A DNA stretch of 8,641 nucleotides from DASYAN01 sp036501345 (GTDB lineage: Bacteria; Chloroflexota; Ktedonobacteria; Ktedonobacterales; Ktedonobacteraceae): assembly GCA_036501345.1 (NCBI GenBank), contig DASYAN010000332.1:1-8641 (forward strand). Direction: 5' to 3'. Under the pieces are notes generated by a model. It worked only from the letters and a program-made list of their open reading frames with translations. It did no database searches and was not told where the DNA came from. Positions 1 through 5,962 of the stretch are shown here, piece after piece (within the stretch, counting starts at the first letter, position 1; each line of letters begins with the position of its first letter). The position numbers and the translations under genes were made by a program.

Positions 1-166
1 CACGCGCAAACTGCCGGAAAGGAGTGAGAATGTCTTCTATACTGACACGTGAGAGTCCTACCTCGCCCCCTCGAGTATAGCAATATCGGCATCCAAAAGG
101 GCAAGGCTCGCCAACAGGGACAAGCACCCGATTCTTTTCCACTTTGAACAGGATCTGTCTTTTCAT
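1..166 (-). CDS. Radical SAM enzyme, N-terminal part (cut by window start)
   Basis: Reading the minus strand from an ATG at 166-164 gives 55 codons with no stop before the window edge. Residues 22-29 read CPFGCRYC followed by YTR: a C-x3-C-x2-C motif (C22, C26, C29) with an aromatic before the third Cys, the signature that binds the 4Fe-4S cluster and S-adenosylmethionine in radical SAM enzymes. The segment before it (VLVPVGEP) fits the first strand of the SAM barrel. The start is supported by AGGAGG on the minus strand (about 175-180), a strong Shine-Dalgarno at normal spacing. Only the cluster-binding end is visible, so subfamily and substrate cannot be told. Its motif lies very near the N-terminus, so any accessory domain would be C-terminal. 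It is transcribed away from the terpenoid genes and may not belong to the cluster. Confidence 0.82.
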   Translation of the reverse strand, partial: MKRQILFKVEKNRVLVPVGEPCPFGCRYCYTRGGEVGLSRVSIEDILTPFRQFAR

Positions 167-319
167 GAAGGCTTCCCTCCTAGTCTTAAAATTATTGAGC
201 AGAGAACACAAAGGATCGTTTCTATTTCAATTTCAACTAAGCTTCATCCACCCTTTCCACCTTGCTCTGCATCCTCTCCTCCTCCATAGTTACCAGTCCA
301 TTTATGTGTCTCTAAGTAA

Positions 320-347
320 AGTATACCAAAACAAATGTTAAAAGCAA
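320..347 (-). promoter_or_regulatory. Candidate promoter for the radical SAM gene
   Basis: On the minus strand, TTGCTT (347-342), a 16-nt spacer and TATACT (325-320). The spacer ends in TGG, giving an extended -10 (TGnTATACT). The start site would lie near 313, leaving a leader of roughly 150 nt before the ATG at 166. The -35 is only a partial consensus match. This is a single-sequence prediction. Confidence 0.35.
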
Positions 348-625
348 GACATTTTGCGAATATTTGTAAAAATGTAGCACTTGTTAAAACAAATGCCCAA
401 TCAAAATAGAATGGAAACTTTTCCCAAAATTTCTGGTTATTGTACAAGCATTGCATAGATCTAACAGGATGTATAAAATAACCTATTTTTTTACAAACTG
501 TCTTCTTTCAGCAGAGAGAATGACCTATGCTCACCAACATGGGTAAAGAGAGGGTAGTTGCTGCATATGTGCCTACTCAGGATGGTTTGCTAACAAACAG
601 CCCTATCTGATCATCCAGAGAAACC

Positions 626-654
626 TTGCACTTTGAGATAACATACTGTATGCT
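626..654 (+). promoter_or_regulatory. Candidate promoter with overlapping palindrome, regulator A
   Basis: TTGCAC (626-631), a 17-nt spacer and TATGCT (649-654). The same arrangement (TTGCGC, 17 nt, TATGCT) occurs upstream of regulator B at 3365-3393. The -10 overlaps the inverted repeat CATAC-T-GTATG at 642-652, a plausible repressor site. The -35 and -10 are individually weak, so the support is mainly conservation of both hexamers and spacing between duplicates. Confidence 0.35.
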
Positions 655-685
655 ATGCTTAGCAGGAGAGAGAGGTGATGGAATA

Positions 686-715
686 GGGACAGAATACCAA
701 CGAACTAAATATAAT
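686..715 (+). promoter_or_regulatory. Alternative weak promoter for regulator A
   Basis: GGGACA (686-691), an 18-nt spacer and a perfect TATAAT (710-715). The -35 matches four of six consensus bases. The corresponding stretch is missing upstream of regulator B, so this would be specific to A. It sits in AT-rich DNA where TATAAT can occur by chance. Confidence 0.22.
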
Positions 716-738
716 ATATAGGAATACAGAGGAACGGC

Positions 739-805
739 TTGTCGTATCCTGCACCTTTCTTGCCAAGTCTGACCAGCTATATTTTGTGATAGGAGAAGAT
801 GCAGT
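739..805 (+). promoter_or_regulatory. Conserved 67-nt leader of regulator A
   Basis: From TTGTC to the base before the ATG is exactly 67 nt, aligning without gaps to the leaders of regulators B (3545-3611) and C (4701-4767), at 55-58 identities of 67 by hand. It contains a pyrimidine tract CCTTTC (754-759), the block TATTTTGTGA, and the ribosome binding site AGGAG (791-795). In A the tract pairs imperfectly with the Shine-Dalgarno region (GATAGG), whereas in B and C the pairing is perfect. Confidence 0.5.
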
Positions 806-1864
806 ATGCCAGATATTACTCAAGGAGGTAGTAGCGAAGCGAGGCTTCTTGCTGATGAGCAGTTCCTACGCAAAGTTGCCTATATGTATTACGAAGATGG
901 GCATTCACAGGAAGCTATCGCTGAGATAGAGTACTGCTCCAGGCAAACCGTGAGTAAGGCCTTACAAAAGGCAAAAGATCGAGACATTGTCCGTATTTCT
1001 ATCATCCCTGATCTCCGCACAGGCTACTTACGCAATCTATCCCGCGAGGGACGTAGGCAGCTTAATCTGGAGGATCTAGTACTCGTTCCCGGTGAAAACT
1101 TCGAAAATGTCGGAGCTGATGAAACCCTCGATGAAGTGGTAGCCGAGATTGCAAAGGCAGCTGCCGACTACCTTGATCAATTACTCACCGACTCCGATAT
1201 TCTCGCTGTTTCTGGTGGCAAAACATTCATGCGCAATGTTGTCCGTTACTTAAAACCCGCCAGACCACTACCACACTTACAAGTTGTCTCTACTAGCGGC
1301 TTCGTCGAGGCCCGTACGAGTTTCGGTGATGCGAATCTGATAGCATATGATATTGCTCAGGCATATGGCGGTCTACACATATGGTATACTATTCCTGCGT
1401 TTATACCACATATACCAGAAGTCCGACCAGAGGCACTAAAAGAACTGAATTCCCAACTCCCTATGACACGGCCAGCAATGGAGCTCAGTGAAAAAGCAAA
1501 TGTCTTCATGATGGGACTCTGGCCCTCATACACGAATAAAGAAGTAGTTCTAAGAGGAATTATCGCCCAGGAACAGCTGGATGCGATAGAGGCATTCCAT
1601 CCAGTTGTAGATATCAACCACTGGGTTTTCGATGCAGAAGGGCGCTGTATCAATCAAATGATGGACCCACCACCATACCACATTCTAGGTTTTGCGATTC
1701 CTGATCTGAAGGAGAAAATCAGAAAAGACGGCACCAAAGTGATTCTTGTTGCGGGAGGAGGTCCTTCATATGCTCCAGCTATTCGTGCAGTTCTGGAAGC
1801 TGGCCTCGCCAACATCCTAATCACTGATCATATGACTGCACAACTGCTGCTTTCATCCGAATAA
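806..1864 (+). CDS. SorC/DeoR-family transcriptional regulator (A)
   Basis: A 352-aa DNA-binding regulator. Residues about 20-66 form an N-terminal helix-turn-helix typical of the SorC (DeoR/CggR/LsrR-like) family: YYEDGHSQ, then CSRQTVSKAL as recognition helix, then a hinge reading IVRISI. Residues about 90-352 match the SorC sugar-binding effector domain: SGGKT (136-140) in the phosphate-binding loop position, VVDINHWVFDAEG (267-279), and a C-terminal NILITDHMTAQLLL. Family members usually sense phosphorylated sugars or similar small metabolites; the ligand here is unknown. The start follows AGGAG at 791-795. The protein is a little longer than the roughly 315 aa usual for the family. It converges on P450-1 with a 13-bp gap. 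No sugar kinase, transporter or aldolase is nearby, so a role in controlling the terpenoid genes is inferred from context. Confidence 0.85.
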   Translation: MPDITQGGSSEARLLADEQFLRKVAYMYYEDGHSQEAIAEIEYCSRQTVSKALQKAKDRDIVRISIIPDLRTGYLRNLSREGRRQLNLEDLVLVPGENFENVGADETLDEVVAEIAKAAADYLDQLLTDSDILAVSGGKTFMRNVVRYLKPARPLPHLQVVSTSGFVEARTSFGDANLIAYDIAQAYGGLHIWYTIPAFIPHIPEVRPEALKELNSQLPMTRPAMELSEKANVFMMGLWPSYTNKEVVLRGIIAQEQLDAIEAFHPVVDINHWVFDAEGRCINQMMDPPPYHILGFAIPDLKEKIRKDGTKVILVAGGGPSYAPAIRAVLEAGLANILITDHMTAQLLLSSE

Positions 1865-1877
1865 GACAGGTTGCACT

Positions 1878-3107
1878 CTACCACACAACATCAAGGCGTA
1901 CAAATCCTCGCTGCCTGAGTATCGGAATATGTGAGAGCGTTTGCTGAGGTGCCAGTCGTAGATTTGGCAGTCGCTGGCAGAGCATCTCAAACACAATCTG
2001 TGCTTCCTTGCGTGCAAGAAACGCCCCTATACAGAAGTGAACGCCATGCCCAAACGCCAGATGATGATTTGGTGACCGCTGCATATCAAACTGATCTACC
2101 TGGGGAAAGTGCGTTTCATCCTGGTTCGCTGACCCAAACACTACCAGGAGCGAGGTTTCTGGTGGAAACGTGATCCCTCCTACGGTCACTTCTCGTGTAG
2201 TCGTACGAAAGAAGGCATGAACGGGTGAGTCGTAGCGCAAGATCTCCTCTATGGCCTGGGGAATGCGTTCGGGATGTGCACACAATGCTTGCCACCTCTC
2301 AGGTTGCTCGAGCAAGACCGCAAGTCCATTCCCGATGAGTTGGGTCACAGTTTCGTGACCTGCCACTACCATACTGGTGAGCAAATTCGCGAATTGTGCA
2401 TCATCAAACGGCTTTTCTCCTGGTGGCGTCTCAAGCAAATCACTAATTAAATCTTCTTTAGGGACACTTCTTCGCTCGTTGACGAGCTGTATAATATAGT
2501 GCTGGAAACTAACAAAGCCACGAGCGCACTCCACTTGTTGCTCCTCCGGGAGTGGAGAGTTGACAAGCATTGATAGACTATCGCTCATCTTTTTCGCTAA
2601 GGCCATATCTTCTTTAGGAACCCCGATCAGAAAGAGAACAACTTCAAGGGGAAGGGGATAAGCTAACTGCGAGATTACCTCGGCTTGGTGGTTATTTATG
2701 AAAACTTCTACTAATGAGAGTGTGACCTCTTTGATGAAGGGTTCCAACTGCCTAATGCGTTTCGGAACAAATGCCTTACCCACAGCGCTACGAAACCGGA
2801 CATGTTCTTTTCCATCACTGTCGATCATATTAGGAACTATGGGATACCCTTTGCTCAGTTCTGCAAACACCGCAGGGGAAAATTCTACTACGGGACGTAA
2901 AGCATCCTTCGACGAAAAGATACCTGGCTGGGTTAAGATACTCATAACATCATCATATTTGGTGATAACCCAGGTGGCAAGTTCAGAACTGAAGAAAATA
3001 GGTTCTTCTCTACGAGCACGAGAATAAAAAGGATAAGGGTTTTCCAACTGCTCACCGTGTAATGGGTGATAGAGCACTCCAAGAGAGTCTTCGTTTGTTT
3101 GGGCCAT
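1878..3107 (-). CDS. Cytochrome P450 monooxygenase (P450-1)
   Basis: A 409-aa soluble bacterial P450 with no membrane anchor. Visible signatures: C-helix H102-x3-R106, I-helix oxygen-activation motif AGHET (249-253), K-helix E288-x2-R291, and heme loop FGHGVHFCIG with axial Cys359. It should hydroxylate or otherwise oxidise a small lipophilic substrate, likely a terpene given the synthase nearby, using electrons from a ferredoxin system that is absent here. I start it at the ATG at 3107 because its product (MAQTNE) matches the start of P450-2. A GTG at 3131 would add eight residues but has no ribosome binding site. The AAAGGA before the chosen ATG is unusually far away (13 nt). It stops 13 bp from the end of regulator A and is about 78% identical to P450-2, with no gaps. 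Confidence 0.93.
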   Translation of the reverse strand: MAQTNEDSLGVLYHPLHGEQLENPYPFYSRARREEPIFFSSELATWVITKYDDVMSILTQPGIFSSKDALRPVVEFSPAVFAELSKGYPIVPNMIDSDGKEHVRFRSAVGKAFVPKRIRQLEPFIKEVTLSLVEVFINNHQAEVISQLAYPLPLEVVLFLIGVPKEDMALAKKMSDSLSMLVNSPLPEEQQVECARGFVSFQHYIIQLVNERRSVPKEDLISDLLETPPGEKPFDDAQFANLLTSMVVAGHETVTQLIGNGLAVLLEQPERWQALCAHPERIPQAIEEILRYDSPVHAFFRTTTREVTVGGITFPPETSLLVVFGSANQDETHFPQVDQFDMQRSPNHHLAFGHGVHFCIGAFLARKEAQIVFEMLCQRLPNLRLAPQQTLSHIPILRQRGFVRLDVVW

Positions 3108-3225
3108 GGTAGTCAGTCTTTCCTTTCTCACTTGTTGCCATCATGTCTAAAATTTTCATTTGCTGCCCTTAGTACTCTTTTTTCTTCTTCATTCACTCTT
3201 TGACAAGTAAGCAAAACCTGCTCTA

Positions 3226-3254
3226 ATTATACATGAACCTCTGTAATTTGTCGA
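3226..3254 (-). promoter_or_regulatory. Promoter of P450-1
   Basis: On the minus strand, TCGACA (3254-3249; five of six consensus bases), a 17-nt spacer and a perfect TATAAT (3231-3226) preceded by TG. The same hexamers and spacing occur upstream of P450-2 (7395-7423), within identical flanks CTCTCGACAA and TGTATAAT, although the spacers differ. The predicted start site is near 3219, about 110 nt before the ATG. Conservation between the two paralogues makes this one of the best-supported regulatory calls in the window. Confidence 0.7.
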
Positions 3255-3256
3255 GA

Positions 3257-3275
3257 GCACCATCAGTATTGGTGC
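3257..3275. promoter_or_regulatory. Inverted repeat upstream of the P450-1 -35 box
   Basis: GCACCA (3257-3262), 7 nt, TGGTGC (3270-3275): perfect 6-bp arms. Its centre is near -47 relative to the predicted P450-1 start, directly behind the -35, where activators often bind. It also borders the conserved block upstream of regulator B, so one protein could act on both genes. No equivalent is seen at P450-2. Which protein binds, if any, is unknown. Confidence 0.4.
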
Positions 3276-3364
3276 ATATGTGCTTATTCGCGATTGTTTG
3301 CCAATAAACAGCCTTATCTGATCAAGCGGGCAGCATAATCAGAAAGAAACCTTGCGAGGAAACC

Positions 3365-3393
3365 TTGCGCTTTGAGACAACATAGTGTATGCT
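3365..3393 (+). promoter_or_regulatory. Candidate promoter of regulator B
   Basis: TTGCGC (3365-3370), 17-nt spacer, TATGCT (3388-3393), matching the arrangement upstream of regulator A. The overlapping palindrome is degenerate here (CATA-GTG-TATG, 3381-3391). The box CACTTGCTC follows the -10 directly. A second possibility is the extended -10 TGCTATGAT at 3422-3430, which lies in the B-specific extra stretch but has no clear -35. Confidence 0.33.
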
Positions 3394-3394
3394 A

Positions 3395-3403
3395 CACTTG
3401 CTC
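3395..3403 (-). promoter_or_regulatory. GAGCAAGTG box, copy 1 (regulator B promoter)
   Basis: CACTTGCTC on the plus strand, starting one base after the putative -10 of regulator B. It is the reverse complement of the box found upstream of the terpene synthase (7673-7681) and has the same sequence as the copy after the P450-2 -10 (7383-7391). In its local context it is part of a near-palindrome ending in GTAAGT. Confidence 0.35.
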
Positions 3404-3544
3404 GTAAGTATGATCCAAGTTTGCTATGATAAATGTTCTCATAATGAGCGGATCAATGCGGAACACATTTGCGCCTGCCTGTAAACAGGAGAGAGTTGAT
3501 AGAGTAAGGGGCTGAATAGAGTGCTAAAAATGCAGAAGAACAAT

Positions 3545-3611
3545 TTGTCGTATTCTGCACCTTTCTTGCTTAGTCTGATCAATTCTATTTTGTGAAAGGA
3601 GAAAAAGCAGC
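3545..3611 (+). promoter_or_regulatory. Conserved 67-nt leader of regulator B
   Basis: Same length and order of elements as the leaders of A and C. CCTTTC (3560-3565) is perfectly complementary to GAAAGG (3594-3599), which contains part of the Shine-Dalgarno AAAGGAG (3595-3601). Pairing would close a loop of about 28 nt and could mask the ribosome binding site. Whether it folds in the cell is not known. Confidence 0.5.
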
Positions 3612-4670
3612 ATGTCAGATATTACTCAAGGGAATAGTAACGAAGCGAGACTCCTTGCCGATGAGCAATTCCTACGCAAAATCGTCTCTCTGTATTATAA
3701 AGATGGCCATTCCCAGGAAACGATTGCTGACATGGAGTTTTGCTCCAGGCAAACGGTAAGCAAAGCCTTACAGAAAGCAAAAGATCGAGGCATTGTCCAT
3801 ATTTCTATTGTACCTGACTTGCGTATAGGCTACTTGCGTAATCTTTCCCGCGAGATATGCCGGGAGCTTAACCTGGAGGATTTAGTGCTCGTTCCCGGTC
3901 GCAACTTCGAAAATGTCAGAGCTGATAAAACGCTCGACGAAGTGGTCGCCGAGATTGCAAGGGCAGCCGCCAACTACCTTGATCAATCACTTACCGACTC
4001 TGATATTCTCGCTGTTTCTGGTGGTAGAATCTTCATGCGCAATGTTGTCCGTTACTTAAAACCTGCCCGGCCACTACCACACTTACAAGTTGTCTCTACT
4101 ATTGGATTCGTCGAACCTCGCACGAGTCCTGGGGATGCGAATCTGATTGCATATGATATTGCTCAAGTGTATGGCGCTTCACACACATGGTTTCCTGTTC
4201 CTGCATTTTTCTCGCCCATACCAGGAGTCTCAGCAGAGGCGCTCATGGATGACAACACTCGTAACGCGGTAACGCGGGACGCAGTCCAGCTCAGTCACAA
4301 AGCCAATGTGGTCATCATGGGACTCTGGCCCGCATACACGAATGACGAAGTAGTTATGAGAGGAATCCTCAGCAGGGAGCAGATGGACGCGATCGAGGCA
4401 TTCCACCCAGTTGTAGATATCAACCACTGGGTCTTTGATGCTGAAGGACACTGCATTAATGAAATAATGGACCCACCACCATATCATCTCCCAGGCTTTG
4501 CGATTCCTCGTCTGAAGGAGAAAATCACACAAGAAGGCTCCAAAGTGATTCTGGTCGCCGGAGCAGGTCCTTCCTATCTCCCCGCTATCCGTGCTACTCT
4601 CAAAGCGGGCCTGGCAAACATCCTAGTCACTGACCATATAACAGCACAGCTACTGCTCTCATCAGCGTAA
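3612..4670 (+). CDS. SorC/DeoR-family transcriptional regulator (B)
   Basis: A 352-aa paralogue of regulators A and C, with the same helix-turn-helix (YYKDGHSQ, then CSRQTVSKAL; recognition helix identical to A and C) and SorC-type effector domain. The identical recognition helix suggests all three bind similar operators. It differs in the effector domain. Position 140 in the SGGxT loop, which binds phosphate in characterised family members, is Ile instead of Thr (SGGRI). The segment 191-203 reads HTWFPVPAFFSPI where A and C have forms of H-x-WYT-x-PAFIPHI. It may therefore sense a different ligand or none. The start follows AAAGGAG at 3595-3601. Regulator C lies 97 bp downstream on the same strand and may be co-transcribed. 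It is about 83% identical to C. Confidence 0.85.
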   Translation: MSDITQGNSNEARLLADEQFLRKIVSLYYKDGHSQETIADMEFCSRQTVSKALQKAKDRGIVHISIVPDLRIGYLRNLSREICRELNLEDLVLVPGRNFENVRADKTLDEVVAEIARAAANYLDQSLTDSDILAVSGGRIFMRNVVRYLKPARPLPHLQVVSTIGFVEPRTSPGDANLIAYDIAQVYGASHTWFPVPAFFSPIPGVSAEALMDDNTRNAVTRDAVQLSHKANVVIMGLWPAYTNDEVVMRGILSREQMDAIEAFHPVVDINHWVFDAEGHCINEIMDPPPYHLPGFAIPRLKEKITQEGSKVILVAGAGPSYLPAIRATLKAGLANILVTDHITAQLLLSSA

Positions 4671-4700
4671 GACAGAGTGATAGGAATGCAGAGCCACAGC

Positions 4701-4767
4701 TTGTCATATCCTGCACCTTTCTTTCCCAGTCTGATGAGATATATTTTGTGAAAGGAGAAGATCCAGC
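4701..4767 (+). promoter_or_regulatory. Conserved 67-nt leader of regulator C
   Basis: Occupies most of the 97-bp gap between regulators B and C. CCTTTC (4716-4721) is complementary to GAAAGG (4750-4755) at the Shine-Dalgarno AAAGGAG (4751-4757). No good promoter is visible in the gap (TTGTCA at 4701-4706 has no -10 at proper spacing), so C probably relies on transcription from B, leaving the leader as its main private control element. Confidence 0.5.
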
Positions 4768-5826
4768 ATGCCAGATATCACTCAAGGGAATAGGAGTGAA
4801 GCGAGGCTCCTTGTCAATGAGCGGTTCTTGCGTAAAGTTGCCTATATGTATTATGAAGATGGGCATTCCCAGGAAACGATTGCTGACATGGAGTTTTGCT
4901 CCAGGCAGACTGTGAGTAAGGCCTTACAGAAAGCAAAAGAGCAGGGCATTGTCCGTATTTCTATTGTACCTGATCTCCGCACAGGCTATTTGCGCAATCT
5001 TTCTCGCGAAGCACGTCGGGAGCTTAACCTGGAGGATTTAATACTCGTTCCCGGTCGCAAGTTCGAAGATGTCGGAGCCGATAAAACGCTCGACGAAGTG
5101 GTCGCTGAGATTACAAATGCTGCTGCCGACTACCTTGATCAATTACTCACGGACTCCGATATTCTCGCTGTCTCTGGTGGTAGAACCTTCATGCGCAATG
5201 TTGTCCGTTACTTAGAACCAACCAAGCCACTACCACATTTACGTGTTGTGTCTACTATTGGCTTCGTCGAACCTCGCACGAGTCCTGGGGATGCAAATCT
5301 GGTTGCATATGATATTGCCCGGGCTTACTGCGCTTCACATGCATGGTATACTGTTCCCGCATTTATACCACACATATTGGGAGTCTCGGCAGAGGCACTC
5401 ATAGAAGACAACACTCGTAATGTGGTAACACGGGATGCGGTCCAGCTCAGTCACAAAGCCAATGTGGTTATCATGGGACTCTGGCCCCCATATACGAATG
5501 ATCAAGTAATTATGAGAGGAATCCTCAGTAGGCAACAGATCAATGCGATCGAAGCATTTCACCCAGCCGTAGATATCAACCACTGGTTTTTTGATGCTGA
5601 AGGACACTGCATTAATGAAATAATGGACCCACCGCCATATTACCTCACAGGTTTTCCGATTCCTCGCCTGAAGGAGAAAATCACACAAGAAGGCTCCAAA
5701 GTGATTCTGGTCGCTGGAGCAGGCCCTTCCTATGTTCCTGCTATTCGTGCAGCTCTCAAGGCTGGACTAGCAAACATCCTGGTCACTGACCATATAACTG
5801 CACAGCTACTGCTCTCATCAGTATAA
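4768..5826 (+). CDS. SorC/DeoR-family transcriptional regulator (C)
   Basis: The third 352-aa paralogue. It has the helix-turn-helix with YYEDGHSQ and CSRQTVSKAL at about 28-53, an intact SGGRT loop (136-140), the DINHWFFDAEG segment near 269-279, and the C-terminal NILVTDHITAQLLL. Some segments are closer to A (KVAYMYYEDG; WYT-x-PAFIPHI) and others to B (VSAEAL, DNTRN, and most of the C-terminal third), so the three genes look mosaic. This may reflect gene conversion or simply faster divergence of B. The start follows AAAGGAG at normal spacing (10 nt). It converges on P450-2 with a 136-bp gap, mirroring the regulator A/P450-1 pair. Family members act as repressors or activators tuned by phosphorylated metabolites; the ligand is unknown. 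Confidence 0.85.
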   Translation: MPDITQGNRSEARLLVNERFLRKVAYMYYEDGHSQETIADMEFCSRQTVSKALQKAKEQGIVRISIVPDLRTGYLRNLSREARRELNLEDLILVPGRKFEDVGADKTLDEVVAEITNAAADYLDQLLTDSDILAVSGGRTFMRNVVRYLEPTKPLPHLRVVSTIGFVEPRTSPGDANLVAYDIARAYCASHAWYTVPAFIPHILGVSAEALIEDNTRNVVTRDAVQLSHKANVVIMGLWPPYTNDQVIMRGILSRQQINAIEAFHPAVDINHWFFDAEGHCINEIMDPPPYYLTGFPIPRLKEKITQEGSKVILVAGAGPSYVPAIRAALKAGLANILVTDHITAQLLLSSV

Positions 5827-5962
5827 GACAGAGGGAAATAGAAAGATAGGGCAGAAACACTTTGACCTTTGCGATATAATAAATACTCAGGTACGGTAGT
5901 AATTCCTGCCTAACAAAGTGGCCTCAATGATGTCTCATCAGCATACAGGCTTCTGTTGCACT

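Larger units (their letters stand above)
167..805. other. Gene-free control region between radical SAM gene and regulator A
   Basis: No convincing gene is seen on either strand; the open frames here are short, of odd composition and lack ribosome binding sites. Roughly 300-560 is very AT-rich. It holds small inverted repeats (ACATTTT at 349-355 with AAAATGT at 369-375; TTGTT at 381-385 with AACAA at 388-392) that lack a T-tract and do not look like terminators. From about 562 (TGCATATGTGC) to 805 the sequence is alignable with the region upstream of regulator B (3273-3611), so the right-hand part is duplicated regulator control DNA. Confidence 0.6.
3108..3611. other. Divergent control region between P450-1 and regulator B
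   Basis: About 500 bp without a gene. The left part (3108-3254) is the leader and promoter of P450-1 on the minus strand. The right part (3273-3611) is alignable with the region upstream of regulator A, but carries about 84 extra bases between 3395 and 3485. A 13-nt tandem duplication (GAAACCTTGCG at 3346-3356 and 3359-3369) also occurs in B only. Within the extra stretch, TGATCC (3411-3416) and GGATCA (3450-3455) form the ends of a 45-nt inverted-repeat element with a smaller repeat CTCAT-A-ATGAG (3438-3448) inside. Confidence 0.6.

Noticed and set aside
30..80. A 16-codon plus-strand frame with GGAG upstream of its ATG
   Set aside because: It lies wholly antisense to the radical SAM coding start, whose minus-strand frame carries an unmistakable cysteine motif.
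349..375. ACATTTT/AAAATGT hairpin as a terminator
   Set aside because: The stem is entirely weak A/T pairs apart from one C-G, the loop is 13 nt and no T-run follows.
244..456. A 70-codon minus-strand frame in the AT-rich intergenic DNA
   Set aside because: No ribosome binding site, ends in low-complexity Gly/Glu codons, and overlaps the better-supported radical SAM promoter.
4230..5688. Similar antisense frames within regulators B and C (4230-4532 and 5335-5688)
   Set aside because: Their similarity follows automatically from the duplication of the sense genes; neither has a convincing start signal, and regulator A lacks a comparable product.
5862..5880. TTGACC and TATAAT as a promoter downstream of regulator C
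   Set aside because: The hexamers are only 7 nt apart, far too close for a sigma-70 promoter, and no plus-strand gene follows.
5858..5920. CACTTTG (5858-5864) and CAAAGTG (5914-5920) as a terminator between regulator C and P450-2
   Set aside because: The 7-bp stem encloses a 49-nt loop with only a weak inner hairpin (CAGG/CCTG) and there is no T-tract on either strand, so termination is not supported.
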